A stretch of DNA of 64,000 nucleotides from Megalopta genalis. Taxonomy: Eukaryota > Arthropoda > Insecta > Hymenoptera > Halictidae. A model generated the notes under the pieces. That model saw only the letters and a program-made list of their open reading frames with translations, searched no databases and was not told where the DNA came from. The stretch's first letter is position 1. Each line of letters starts with the position of its first letter. The DNA is taken from positions 1,278,501-1,342,500 of the forward strand of contig NC_135017.1 in assembly GCF_051020955.1 (NCBI RefSeq), read 5' to 3'. Below are positions 22,201-33,211 of the stretch, piece after piece. Made by a program: the position numbers and the translations under genes.

Positions 22201-25200
22201 AGGTTTTTCAAATGAGTACTATACCGTTCGATCTAAATAAATTGATATTATTAATTAAATAATGTGAGCCAGTCACTGTGCCGTTGCAACCATTTCGAAT
22301 CATAACCTGGAGTAAGCCGTTCAATCTTTCCATTTTGCAAATGATAATGATGACAATACAAGTAGCAACGATTTGTTGCATCGCAATACGGCCCACCGGT
22401 CATCAAACACCCAGCTGCGCAAAATTTCAACCCGGTTGCAAGCTGCGGTTATCTCTGACTATCACGAAGTAAAATAATATTAATGCGCCATTGGAGTTCA
22501 GTAATGATGTAGCACAAATCTAAGCTCAATCAAAATTTATTGTACGTATCTCTATTATTTAAAAAATATAATATTATATATTAGAGTTTAGACTTATTCA
22601 AGATGAATTTTATGGTGATTAATTTATAATAGAGTAAAATTTAATTTTTATTTCGATTTCGGTTCGAGAGATATGAAATTATCTAATTGAATAATTGAAT
22701 TTGATTTCTAATATACAGTTACGGGGTAATTTTCTTAGAAATAAATAATTGAGTTATAGTTAATTAGTATTATGATTGTAATATTATAATTTATTTTATT
22801 TAGGTTTATTTGATTGAATTATATTGAACTGTTAATTGTATGAATTAATTTGCTTTGTTGGAGTGAGAATATATATATATTATTTTAATTGCGGCTAAAA
22901 AATTGGCTATAAAATATTTTTCATACATACAATTTATGAATTCATCTAAAAATTTAAATAGTTTTTATACGAGTGAAAAGTAGAGATTAATTTTTAATAT
23001 TATATGAAAGTTTAAATAAGAAATTTAAAATAAATAATGGTAAAAATTCAGTGCGCCAGCACCAACGGTTAAACTGCTGTTGTTCGTTAATTTTAAGAAT
23101 TTTTAGGAGCTGCAGTTATCTCGATAGTAAATTTTAATAATTATCTAGGTTGAATAAATTTATGTGAACCGTACAAATTGCCTGTCACTTTCATTATAAA
23201 TGGAATAAGTCGTAACGTTGTAAAAGTATGGGAAAATGTTTTCATTAAAATTTTAGTTTAACAATGAGTGTTTCATTTACATTGAAAGGATTCTGAATGA
23301 GGAAAATTTTATTATTTGCACAAATTATAAATATTATTGATTTCTTAATTTAATATATTCGAAAAAAGGAATTACATGATTATAAGTTATAGTATTTATT
23401 TACGAATAAATTTAATGATTTTAAAATGTGTGTGTGCGTGTGTTGTAGAAGAAGAAAGTAATATTAAGTGGCCGAGGACGATTCAACGAATAACAGTTAT
23501 CTGGTCTGCCCCGAGGCCCGCGATTCTTTAAAGGAAAAACAAACTGATCTGTGGAAAACCATGCGTCAGTCCTCGGCCACTTACCCGGCAATATATATAT
23601 TTTGTCTGCGATCCAGGAAACCAAACACTATTGGGGCCTCGAGTGCCTGGTCGTGTGTATATCGTCAGCCGAAGGCGCGACACAATCGCCGCTCGCACTC
23701 AACATAATTTACGCCAAACGCACAACTGTTTCTTTCTCTTAGTGCGACATTGACAGTATGCATCGTTAGCCCGTCGGCCGGATTTATGGCCATAGAATAC
23801 GAATTACGGTTTTTCCCCAATTCATGCGACTGGCCACCGTGGGTCCTATCGGCAGACCAGACCACCCGCGGGCCACGTGAAAATATTGGAAATGCGGTCT
23901 AATTATCATAATACAAAATATTTAATTTTATTGATTAAAACTACTGAAAATTTAAATATTCTAATTTTAAAAGTCCAATTTTAAATTTGTTTTACAATAA
24001 ATTTATCCAGTTAAGTTGAATTATATTACAACAAAGTAATTGTTATGAAATACAAATCATTTAATTTTACTGATTAATATTAATAAAAATTTAAGTCTTC
24101 AATTATCATAAATCTAAACTTAATTCTTTACACGACTTTAATACTTTATATGACAATGAACCATTATTTATTTCAATTATTATTGAATACCCTAAACTAA
24201 CCAATTCAATTTGATGTAGGATAAATGAATAAATATATTTAAAAGTATGAAATAATAATGTCCGTAAAAAAGAAAAGAAAAAAAAAATTCCAATAAAAAA
24301 TGTAACAACTAACAATGCCGAAGTTAGGAATTTCTTCCAACATAAACTCATCAATTCAGTATTAATAATTATTATGATACATAACAGAAATATTAAATTA
24401 ACTCTTTTACTTTCGAGATAATTAAAAACACTAACTTTATTTTAATTAACCCTGATACAAAAAGTACGAAAAAATCACTTTTACTTATACTAATATTACT
24501 TTCTTCTTCTACAATACACGCACACACATTTTAAAATCATTAAATTTATTCGTAAATAAATACTATAACTTATAATCATGTAATTCCTTTTTTCGAATAT
24601 ATTAAATTAAGAAATCAATAATATTTATAATTTGTGCAAATAATAAAATTTTCCTCATTCAGAATCCTTTCAATGTAAATGAAACACTCATTGTTAAACT
24701 AAAATTTTAATGAAAACATTTTCCCATACTTTTACAACGTTACGACTTATTCCATTTATAATGAAAGTGACAGGCAATTTGTACGGTTCACATAAATTTA
24801 TTCAACCTAGATAATTATTAAAATTTACTATCGAGATAACTGCAGCCCCTAAAAATTCTTAAAATTAACGAACAACAGCAGTTTAACCGTTGGTGCTGGC
24901 GCACTGAATTTTTACCATTATTTATTTTAAATTTCTTATTCAAACTTTCATGTAATATTAAAAATTAATCTCTACTTTTCACTCGTATAAAAACTATTTA
25001 AATTTTTAGATGAATTCATAAATTGTATGTATGAAAAATATTTTATAGCCAATTTTTTAGCCGCAATTAAAATAATATATATATATTCTCACTCCAACAA
25101 AGCAAATTAATTCATATAATTAACAGTTCAATATAATTGAATCAAATAAACCTAAATAAAATAAATTATAATATTACAATCATAGTACTAATTAACTATA

Positions 25201-25764
25201 ACTCAATTATTTATTTCTAAGAAAATTACCCCGTAACTGTATATTAGAAATCAAATTCAATTATTCAGTTAGATAATTTGATATCTGTCGAACCGAAATC
25301 GAAATAAAAATTAAATTTTACTCTATTATAAATTAATCACCATAAAATTCATCTTGAATAAGTCTAAACTCTAATATATAATATTATATTTTTTAAATAA
25401 TAGATACGTACAATAAATTTTGATTGAGCTTAGATTTGTGCTATATCATTACTGAACTCCAATGGCGCATTAATATTATTTTACTTCGTCATAGCCAGAG
25501 ATAACTACAGCTTGCAACCGGGTTGAAATTTTGCGCAGGTGGGTTTTTGGTGGCCGGTGGGCCGTATTGCGATGCAACAAATCGTTGCTACTTGTATTGT
25601 CATCGTTATCATTTGCAAGTGTTTAATTAAAATGTAAAGATTGAACGGCTTACTCCAGGTTATGATTCGAAATAGTTGCAACGGCACAGTGACTGGCTGA
25701 CATTATTTAATTAATAATATCAATTTATTTAGATCGAACGGTATAGTACTCATTTGAAAAACCT
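22201..25764. mobile_element. Palindrome C: foldback element with 1.27-kb arms
   Basis: The arms 22,201-23,466 and 24,491-25,764 are close reverse complements from the outer end AGGTTTTTCAAATGAGTACT inward to GAAGAAGAAAGTAATATTA. The 1-kb loop differs in character. Its first 430 bp (23,467-23,900) are GC-rich, without a convincing gene. The rest is AT-rich. No transposase is present, so this is a non-autonomous foldback-type element. It lies between the first exon and the main body of the MULE gene. A target duplication is not evident (left flank CCTTAC, right flank TTATTT). Confidence 0.75.
23466..23582. repeat. 117-bp segment bounded by a 14-bp perfect inverted repeat
   Basis: AAGTGGCCGAGGAC at 23,466-23,479 and GTCCTCGGCCACTT at 23,569-23,582, exactly at the start of the loop of palindrome C. 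No flanking duplication was found. Confidence 0.5.
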
Positions 25765-25796
25765 TTATTTTTGTTTGTATATTTTGCATTTATAGA

Positions 25797-28295
25797 AGTC
25801 AACAAGCTGCAGCGGCAAAGAAGATGCGCACCGAGAAGATCGAAGCAGCGGAAGTCAGTCAAGAAATGCCCCATTTCATCATTGAGGCAGGAACGCAAGA
25901 GCAATCACGTGCACAGTCAAGCATCGAGGAAGGATTTACCATTACGGACTTCCGGTTCGTGGTGGAGCAGGTACTACTGATAGGGTACCACTCGGCAACG
26001 TTCGAATGCACCACGCAACATTTGCAAGTGATCGGGATGAAGCGCTCCGGATTCAGAGCAACGATAACTCTGAAATGCAAGATGTGCCAATATGAAGCGG
26101 AAGTGCACAGCCAAACGGCAGACAACAAAACACTGGACCTGCATTATACTGCGGCCCTCGCAACAATCACTTCTGGAGGTGGTTACTCAAAGATGGAAGA
26201 AATGTTTGCAACAATGAACATTCCATACATATCAAGGATGGAATATCGAAGACGTCATGACGACATTGTTGAAGATTTGTTAAGTCTTGCTGAAGCGGAG
26301 ATGCTAGCAGCGGCAGAAGAGGAGAAACAATTAGCCGTCCGAAGAGGCGACGTTTTAGTTTCCGGTATCCCTTTCATCCCCGTCGTGGCTGACGGCAGCT
26401 GGATGAAGAGATCGTACCATACTGGAAGGTACGACTCCTTGTCCGGTATTGGTGCAATAGTGGGATAACACACAAAGAAAGTGTTATTTGCTGGTGTGAA
26501 AAATAAAGTGTGTTTGATTTGCCGCAACGCTTCGAAGAGGAAGGAAAGCCCCAGAGAACATAGGTGCTTCAAGAACTGGGGACGAAATGAGACGTCCACG
26601 AGAATGGAGAGTGCTGCAATTGCTGAGGGTTTCCAGACCAGCATACAAAAAAGAGATCTGATATATAATATCTTGATCGCTGATGGCGACAGCAGCGTGT
26701 ATAAAAGGATTTTGGATTGTGATCCATACAAGGCAGAGATGGTTCGTGTTAAAAAGATTGAGTGCACGAACCATTTATTGCGCAATTTTTGCAACAAAAT
26801 TAAAGATGTTGTAAAGAAGACTCCACCTGGAATTTATCGAAAAGCCGTGGAAAATAATATTCGTAGACTGCGCACGGATGTTGTGAAGGCTGCAGTTTAC
26901 AGATCGAAGGAAAATCTTCTGACCCAACAAAAAATAAAAAATTTGCAAACGGACATACTAAATATTCCTAGCCACGTTTTCGAAGAGCACAAGGAGTGTT
27001 GAAGACTAGGATATTTCTGCGACCGCCCAGCGAACACGGGAGAAGACAACTTGGTACCGCATCTCAAGAAAATCGGCCTATATAACCGGATGCATGAGAT
27101 CTTCCGTCCATTGATGGCTCATGCTGAAAGTTTATTACATAATACTACAAACAATCCAGTTGAGAGCCTCAATGCAATCATTGCAAAATATACCGGTGGG
27201 AAAAGGATAAATTGGGGCCAGAGAGGGTCATATTCTGCGAGATGTGCAGCTGCTGTTGTACAGCACAACACGCAAAAACTAATATCGAAGCTAATAGAGG
27301 GCAAGGGTGCGAAGCCGCCGAAATTGATAGAAGAATTAGAAGAAGGAAGGAAAGGTAGTAATGAAAAAGCAAAGGAAAGGAATAGAAAGTCTCCGAAGAA
27401 GGTGAGAAACCCGTTTTGTTCAACAACGGACCCGGATTATGGAGTTAGCGCAGAGAAACCGGATATGGAGCGACATCTATTTAACTTTGAAAAAGAAAGG
27501 CACATGGAGATGCTGCAGGATTGGCAGACGAATCGAAAGAAAATAGAGAGGGATACGTTGGAACAAAATACAAGCCACGAGTGGCATACATACCGATCCA
27601 AATTACTTACAGCGTCGAACTTTGGCAAAGTGTGTCGGCGAAGGAAAACAACCAACTGTGGAAATTTGGTAAAATCACTGCTGTATCCAAACATATTGAA
27701 GCTGCCTGCCATTGAATATGGTCGGCAGTGTGAGAATATTGCCCGCGAACAACTTGCGAAGGAGGAAGATGTGGAAATCCGCAAATGCGGTCACTTCATT
27801 GATGCAGAGATACCATTTTTGGGGGCAACTCCGGACGGCATAATTGACGACGACGGTATCGTGGAAATTAAATGCCCGAAGACGGCAGAAAAGTTCTCGC
27901 CAGAAGAAGCGATAAAAAATATTCAACCAGTACGAAGAATATTTGAAGATGATGCAGGTACTGCATTACGCAGAACCCATCACTATTTTTACCAAGTGCA
28001 GGGACAACTGCACATAACAGGTCGACAATATTGTCTGTTTTGTTTGTGGACATCAAAGGGTATGAAAACCATAAAAGTAAGCAAAGGCGACACATTTTGG
28101 CAGAATGAAATGAAATCGAAATTGTCGCGATTCTACGTCCATTGTATGTTGCCCGAAATATTGGACAGCCGCTACATTAGGAATATGAGCATCCGAGAGG
28201 CCACAGAAACGGAGTACAAAAAACCAATTGTGATTAGCACAAAACTAATTAAAAAACCTCAAGCGAACCCACGCAACGTCGGGTCGCACACTTAG
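25797..28295 (+). pseudogene. Mutator-like transposase fused to YqaJ-type nuclease, two in-frame stops
   Basis: A single frame runs from about 25,797 (first ATG 25,824) to a TAG at 28,293, broken only by TAA at 26,466 and TGA at 27,000. Numbering from the ATG gives about 823 codons. The first half matches a Mutator-like transposase. Candidate acidic residues are D190 in VVADGSWMKRS, D287 or D289 in IADGDSSVYKR, and E447 in NNPVESLN. Cys pairs (LKCKMC; VCLICRN) may bind zinc. The second half is a PD-(D/E)XK nuclease of the YqaJ/alkaline exonuclease type: D671 in GATPDG, E681-x-K683 in VEIKCP, and a following FYQVQGQL. The last residues and the stop are encoded inside one satellite monomer. It is flanked by RG genes in the B repeats. 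Probably inactive here, but decay is recent. Confidence 0.85.
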
Positions 28296-28420
28296 TGTGC
28301 GCCTTCGCTGATTATTTCAGCGAAGGAATTTTCAAAAAGATCTTAGCTCGCGAGTCATTAGATTCGCTCGAGCGTACCCACGCAATGTCGGGTTGCACAC
28401 TTAGTGTGCGAATTTTTCCT
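28267..28420 (+). repeat. Satellite seed: about 1.4 copies of the 109-bp unit
   Basis: ACCCACGCAACGTCGGGTCG at 28,267 recurs as ACCCACGCAATGTCGGGTTG at 28,376, exactly 109 bp later. The sequence between is nearly identical, reverse-complemented, to the monomers at 59,449-64,000, including CCTTCGCTGATTATTTCAGC, AGATCTTAGCTCGCGAG and CGCACACTTAGTGTGCG. It forms the 3' end of the nuclease reading frame and the spacer before a decayed RG-gene copy. Confidence 0.9.
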
Positions 28421-28432
28421 TGCATGTTGCAG

Positions 28433-29049
28433 ATGATGTTCACGCGGATCGGCAGTGAGGTGTGCTTGCGATGCTACCATTGACAGCGCCAATGCGGTTG
28501 AGGGAACGACCGACAATGTTCTGGCCAGAAGGAAAGAAATCGCTCTGGCATTCAACGCCGGGAAAATTGTAGGTATATGCAATATATATGTACGATGAAA
28601 TGCTTATTCATAATGTATGTACTTCTAATTCTACTTCCATGTTACAGGCGAGTATGAAGACAGTTCTGGCTAAATTGGCTCGGGGGATGACAAAACCCTT
28701 GAGGGTGGATTTAGTTCCTGCCAACGTAAGTAAATGTAAAATAATAAATGAAAAATACTTTCGGCGTATAATAATGAATTATAATAGTAATAGATACTTT
28801 CACGTTACAGAGAGAACTGAAAAAAAACAGAAGAAAAATATGGCCCCCGAAAAAGGGGAAACCGAAATGAGCATGAGGGAGAAGGACTAAGAGGACGAGG
28901 AGGACGAGGAGGACGACGGGGACGGGGAAGACGAGGAGGACGATGAGGAGGAGGAGGACGACGAGGACGAGGAGAACGAGGAGGACGATGAGGACGAGGA
29001 GAACGAGGAGGACGATGAGGACGAGGAGGACGAGAAGCGAAATACATAA
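28433..29049 (+). pseudogene. Diverged, decayed RG-gene copy
   Basis: The same exon plan is visible: exon 28,433-28,568 after TTGCAG with donor GTAGGT; exon 28,648-28,725 (78 bp, as in the intact copies) after GTTACAG with donor GTAAGT; and a last exon from 28,811 after TTACAG starting RELKK. The core reads LAKLARGMTKPL and the first exon includes DNVLARRKEIALAF. The final exon has stops and frame changes in the purine-rich tract (28,890-29,040). That tract was an RGG-coding stretch, to judge by its GAGGACGAGGAGG periodicity. Its first two exons match the copy at 59.1-59.4 kb better than the copies in the B repeats. Confidence 0.65.
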
Positions 29050-29208
29050 TTAACTTTTATTAAATACTGATATATTATAAATACATGTCTTCGCTACAAT
29101 TACTTAGGAATGCGAGAGGCTTCGTTACCAAGGTTATGTAACAGAAATATTTGCGGCTGGTTGCTTGTTGCTGATTAAATAATATTATTTTTTTTTTTTT
29201 TTAGAACT

Positions 29209-29790
29209 ATGGAAAAACAAGTTACAAGTGAGATGGAGAAAATAAACATATCGAATAACACGGCCACAGCAGCGGAGAGAACCTCCGCCACGGATCCAGC
29301 AACCGCGGCAGCGGGGAACGCCGCAGAGTCGCTTGACTCGATTTTAGCGCGGCAGCGAGAAATCGCTGCCGCATACGAGTCCGGGAGGGCTGTAAGTATA
29401 TGCAATATATGTGTACAAAACAGAATGTATATTTATAATATATATACTTCTAATTCTGCTGTTATGTTACAGTCCCAATGGCGAAATATACTTGGCCAAC
29501 TGGCCAGAGGGGTGGCCAGGCCAAACCTGGCGAATTTGGTAGCGGCGAATGTAAGTAAATGAAAAATACTTTTATATATAATATAATATAATATAGTAAT
29601 ATATGTATAATAACAAATAATAATAATAAGATATACTTATATGTTGCAGAGAGAGCTGAAAAAATTGCCCCAGAAGAGTGGGGAAAAAAGAAGAGGAAGA
29701 GGAGGAAGAGGAAGAAGAGGAGGAAGAGGAGGGAGAGGTGGGAGAGGAGGGAGAGGGGGAGGAAACAAATATATTGTTAACTTTTATTAA
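29209..29790 (+). CDS. RG-rich small protein gene, right copy (3 exons)
   Basis: The coding parts are 29,209-29,391, 29,473-29,550 and 29,650-29,790, all phase-0 GT-AG joins (GTAAGTA/TTACAG and GTAAGT/TTGCAG), giving 133 residues. A poly-T plus TAG acceptor four bases before the ATG implies an upstream 5' exon, as in the left copy. The start MEKQVTSEMEKIN is followed by an Ala/Thr-rich stretch, then ESLDSILARQREIAAAYESG, the exon-2 core SQWRNILGQLARGVARPNL (identical to the left copy), RELKKLPQKSGEKRR, an RGG/RGR tail and the end NKYIVNFY. The N-terminal halves differ between the copies much more than exon 2 does, which suggests constraint on the core. It lies in the right inverted repeat of B and reads toward its terminus. 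Function unknown, possibly nucleic-acid binding. Confidence 0.65.
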
Positions 29791-29793
29791 TTT

Positions 29794-30485
29794 TAAATGG
29801 TACTGAATAAATAAAACATCATTTTTATCATTCCTGTTATTTATTTTACGTATAACATAAAACAAAACGTTTTTATATGTTGACACTAATAATATTTGTA
29901 AAAAATAAAAAACAATTGTCTTTGAATAAATTCACTTTGATAACGTCTACTTTACTTCACGACTTGCTCACGAATTATACATTAAATGTTCATAAGTGTC
30001 ATCCTAAAAGTGCATATTTTATTCCTGAATAAGCAAAAAATAGAAAGAGATCGGAGATAAGTGGAGAGTAATAAAAAAATTAGTCATAACAAAACTCACA
30101 AAAGTGCCAACGCTAATTAGATACGCAATAATGGATATAGATAGATAGAAACAATTACCAGGTCAGAGATGCTTATAAGTGTCACCCTAAAAGGCCATAT
30201 TTTATAATCCCAAATAAACAAACTTTACAGCTTACAATACAGAATTACACGATGAATATCAATAAATTGAATGTTTTCCTTGGTTTTTATTAAGTTATTT
30301 TTAATGCCCGGATATATTCGAATCTGAACATTTTAGCGACATAAGTTGCGACGCCGACCGTATATATACGGGTCTGCACATTTTGGCCGGTTTTGCACGC
30401 CCGTGTTAATACGTTTCTGGGGTTAATTTTAAATGGTACTGAATAAATAAAAAATTATTTTTATCATTCCTGTTATTTATTTTAC
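29794..30485. repeat. Extra segment between 56-bp direct repeats in the right B repeat
   Basis: TAAATGGTACTGAATAAATA plus downstream TTTTTATCATTCCTGTTATT occurs at 29,794-29,850 and again at 30,430-30,485. The left repeat of B has it only once. The material between is absent from the left repeat. It also contains two copies of a shorter unit around ATAAGTGTCATCCTAAAA (near 29,992 and 30,175). Confidence 0.6.
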
Positions 30486-31857
30486 TTCCGCACGCCACCT
30501 TCCCCTGGTCTAGTAACCTAGCGCGCGGCAGAATATCTTCGTGACAACTGTTCGTATCGACCAAAATGGACGTGCCAATATTCGAGTGAGCAGTTCGGGA
30601 GTTGGATATTTCGATTCAGAAAAGTCTAAGCTGATGGGCTTCGGTTGTAGAAATGACCATTTCTTTATTATTGTTGAGATATTTACAATATTCGACGAGC
30701 GTTCTTGCTGCAACTGCCGCGCCGCTCACGACTGCCCCGCACGCCACCTTCCCCTGGTCGAGAAACCTAGCGCGCGGTAGAACGGGCTCATGAAGCAGGA
30801 ATCAGTTTCATGAAACTCAGTTTGTGAAACAGTTTTGACGACATGGCAACATTGCGGCGAGGAATGAAATGTGGCAACCATGTTTAGCCGTCTTTTGATT
30901 CAAAATATTTGGAATGGAAGTATAAAACTATGTAATTTGTCGATCTGTATTATCGACTGTAAGTAACTATAGTTACCGGCAAGATCGCTGTGGTGTAGAT
31001 TGTTGGTTGGAAGAGAACTCTGTGACGCTAGTAGTGAAGAATGTCGGAAGCTCGAGTTGGTGTTTCGGATACAATTCCTATCAACTACTCTTGTGTCTTA
31101 ATTAACTAAGTAATCAACTGAAAATACACTCCACTGCCTTTGTACATGCCTTATCTACTGGGGTGCGGATGTGAATTTACGATTCGAGCTCTATATCTCT
31201 CGATATTTACGAAAAACTGTTAGCGGCGGCCATCTTGTGTCGTCTTGCTCGTAAATTGACACCATTCTGGACGAATATTGCAAATATCTCCGCAATAACT
31301 GCAAAACGGATATTTCTACAACCGAAGTCCAGTCGTTTAGTCTTTTCGGAATCTAAAATTTCCACTTGTGAACTGCACACTTCGATATTAAAGCGTCAGT
31401 TTTGGTTGATAGAAATCTCTAAAACTAATATACGTATATGGTTTTCTTCTATGTGTGGGTCGTCATAGTGTGCGGCAACCGGGCCTCTTAATGGATGTGT
31501 AATTTCGAGACAATAAAACTGAATCTACGGTAAGTAATTAAACCATTTCAAAATCAAAATAACAAATATTTAATACCTTCAATTGAATAATCCATTCATA
31601 TTATTTATTGCCGTGTACTTTGGATAACTCGATGTTAGAAACGCGATATGAGGAAGCAAAGGCAAGTAGATCGTTGTCCATACTAACATGTTTGCTGGGT
31701 ATTGAGGGTTACTTTTTTTTTTTTTTTTTTAAATTGTTTATGTGTAAATAAAGACTCTAGATTATAATTATATTTTTAAAAAATATTGAATTTTTCATTT
31801 TATTTCCATTGCTCGCATCACTGTGCACCGCGCCGGTACTGTGAGGATTACAGTAAT

Positions 31858-32062
31858 GTCTCTCTAATTGACGCTCAGATTGTCCACAAAAATGGACAAT
31901 TTGGGAAGAGGAGATACGATTATTCGAGCCTTGCGGTTTGTTTTTATAGTTACGAATTTGTCAACAAGTATAAAAAATGAGTAGCGAGGCTCAAATAATT
32001 GTATCCCTTCTTCCCAAATTGTCCATTTTTGTGCACAATCTGGGCGTCAGTTAGGGAGAAAA
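31858..32062. repeat. Foldback repeat, copy 2
   Basis: Arms from CTAATTGACGCTCAGATTGT with CCACAAAAATGGACAATTTG on the left return as CAAATTGTCCATTTTTGTGC and ACAATCTGGGCGTCAGTTAG on the right, around a short loop near 31,950. It is preceded by GATTACAGTAATGTCTC, a motif also found near 52,320. No coding capacity. Confidence 0.65.
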
Positions 32063-32518
32063 TACCGTATTTATTCGGTTCTGCTTGTGGCCCGTAGCTT
32101 AGGGCCCGTAACTTCGGAGGAAACATTTTAACGCACAGCCTATATCCATCTATTAACCAAAACCAATGTTATTTATTATTGACGTTAGGATAACAATATT
32201 ATCACGGATCAATCGGAGATGTTCTTCCGATGAAAATAAGTCCAAACCTGGTACAAATCGGAGAATAATGCAACATAAAAACTTCATACGAATCGTTTCC
32301 GATAAGAAATTCTGTTCCCGGAATCAACTTGTAAAATTTCGAGTTCGATAAATGTGGTAAATTGTACATGTTAATAATTGCATATGATATATGTTTCCGC
32401 ACAAAAGAATCATCATAGTTGAATTTGTGTATGATTGAAGAAAATTGATAACTCTAAGAGGAACGATGTTAATACAATGTGAATAAAAATTAATGAAAAG
32501 TCTTTAAAAACTGAATAT

Positions 32519-32945
32519 TACAGGGTGCTCTTTTGAAAAATTTAAATCTAAATATTTCAAAAACAACATATTTTGCACACTAGTTGTTTACAGCTTCAAA
32601 ACATGAATCATGCGATTCTTTATGTAGTATGAAAGTCAAGTGAAATAAGTGCAATTGTCATTGATTTATCAGCATTCAGTCATAAAAAAATAAAGAAGTT
32701 TTAAAAATAAACAAATTTTTTTAAATAACCTTGAAAAATAAAATCTGATTAAGAAATGTTGCAAACAACAGTTTTTTTTCTCGTAGAATAAAAAGCTGTA
32801 AATAAAAATATAGGTTTCTCTTTCCAAACGATCAACAACAGTAAGATAAATAAAATAGTTGCATTTTCTCTTTGAAATCGTGTAACTTTCGTATTCATTA
32901 TTTTCCCAAAATGGTGTTGTTCTAGAGATGAACACCCTATATATT
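32519..32945. mobile_element. Possible short element with CAGGGTG ends
   Basis: Starts TTACAGGGTGCTCTTTTG and closes with GATGAACACCCTATATA, so ends of the type ACAGGGTG...CACCCT face each other. The interior is AT-rich with no real ORF. Confidence 0.35.
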
Positions 32946-33211
32946 TTATCCATAATACATAACACCCCAAAGTACAATACAACAATGTCTCTATCACTAT
33001 TGAAAAATGATATTAGAAAAGGGAAGATACATAAAAGTAAATATTAAATATAAAATGTTATGAATTGTTATTCGGCAAAGCCTGAAAAGAATGTAAACTC
33101 TTATAAATCTTTATAAATTTATTAACATTCTAAATACCCATCTGCAAGAAAAGGATGTATACATATGTACATATGTACCATCAAATAATTGCTTAACTAT
33201 CCATAAAATTA

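Larger units (their letters stand above)
18363..31487. mobile_element. Element B: large MULE-like transposon with gene-bearing inverted repeats
   Basis: Inverted repeats of about 2 kb (18,363-20,335 and about 29,175-31,487) end in GGTTGCCGCACACTATGACG on both sides. Each repeat carries a three-exon RG-rich gene transcribed toward its terminus. The interior holds a plus-strand transposase-nuclease gene and, inserted next to it, palindrome C. No clear 9-bp target duplication is visible (flanks AAGGTTCTG and GGGCCTCTT), so the exact ends or a single-insertion origin are not proven. The arms are more diverged than those of palindromes A and C, with several indels. Confidence 0.6.

Noticed and set aside
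28805..29047. Pro/Arg-rich minus-strand ORF
   Set aside because: Antisense reading of the decayed purine-rich RGG exon, with no independent evidence.
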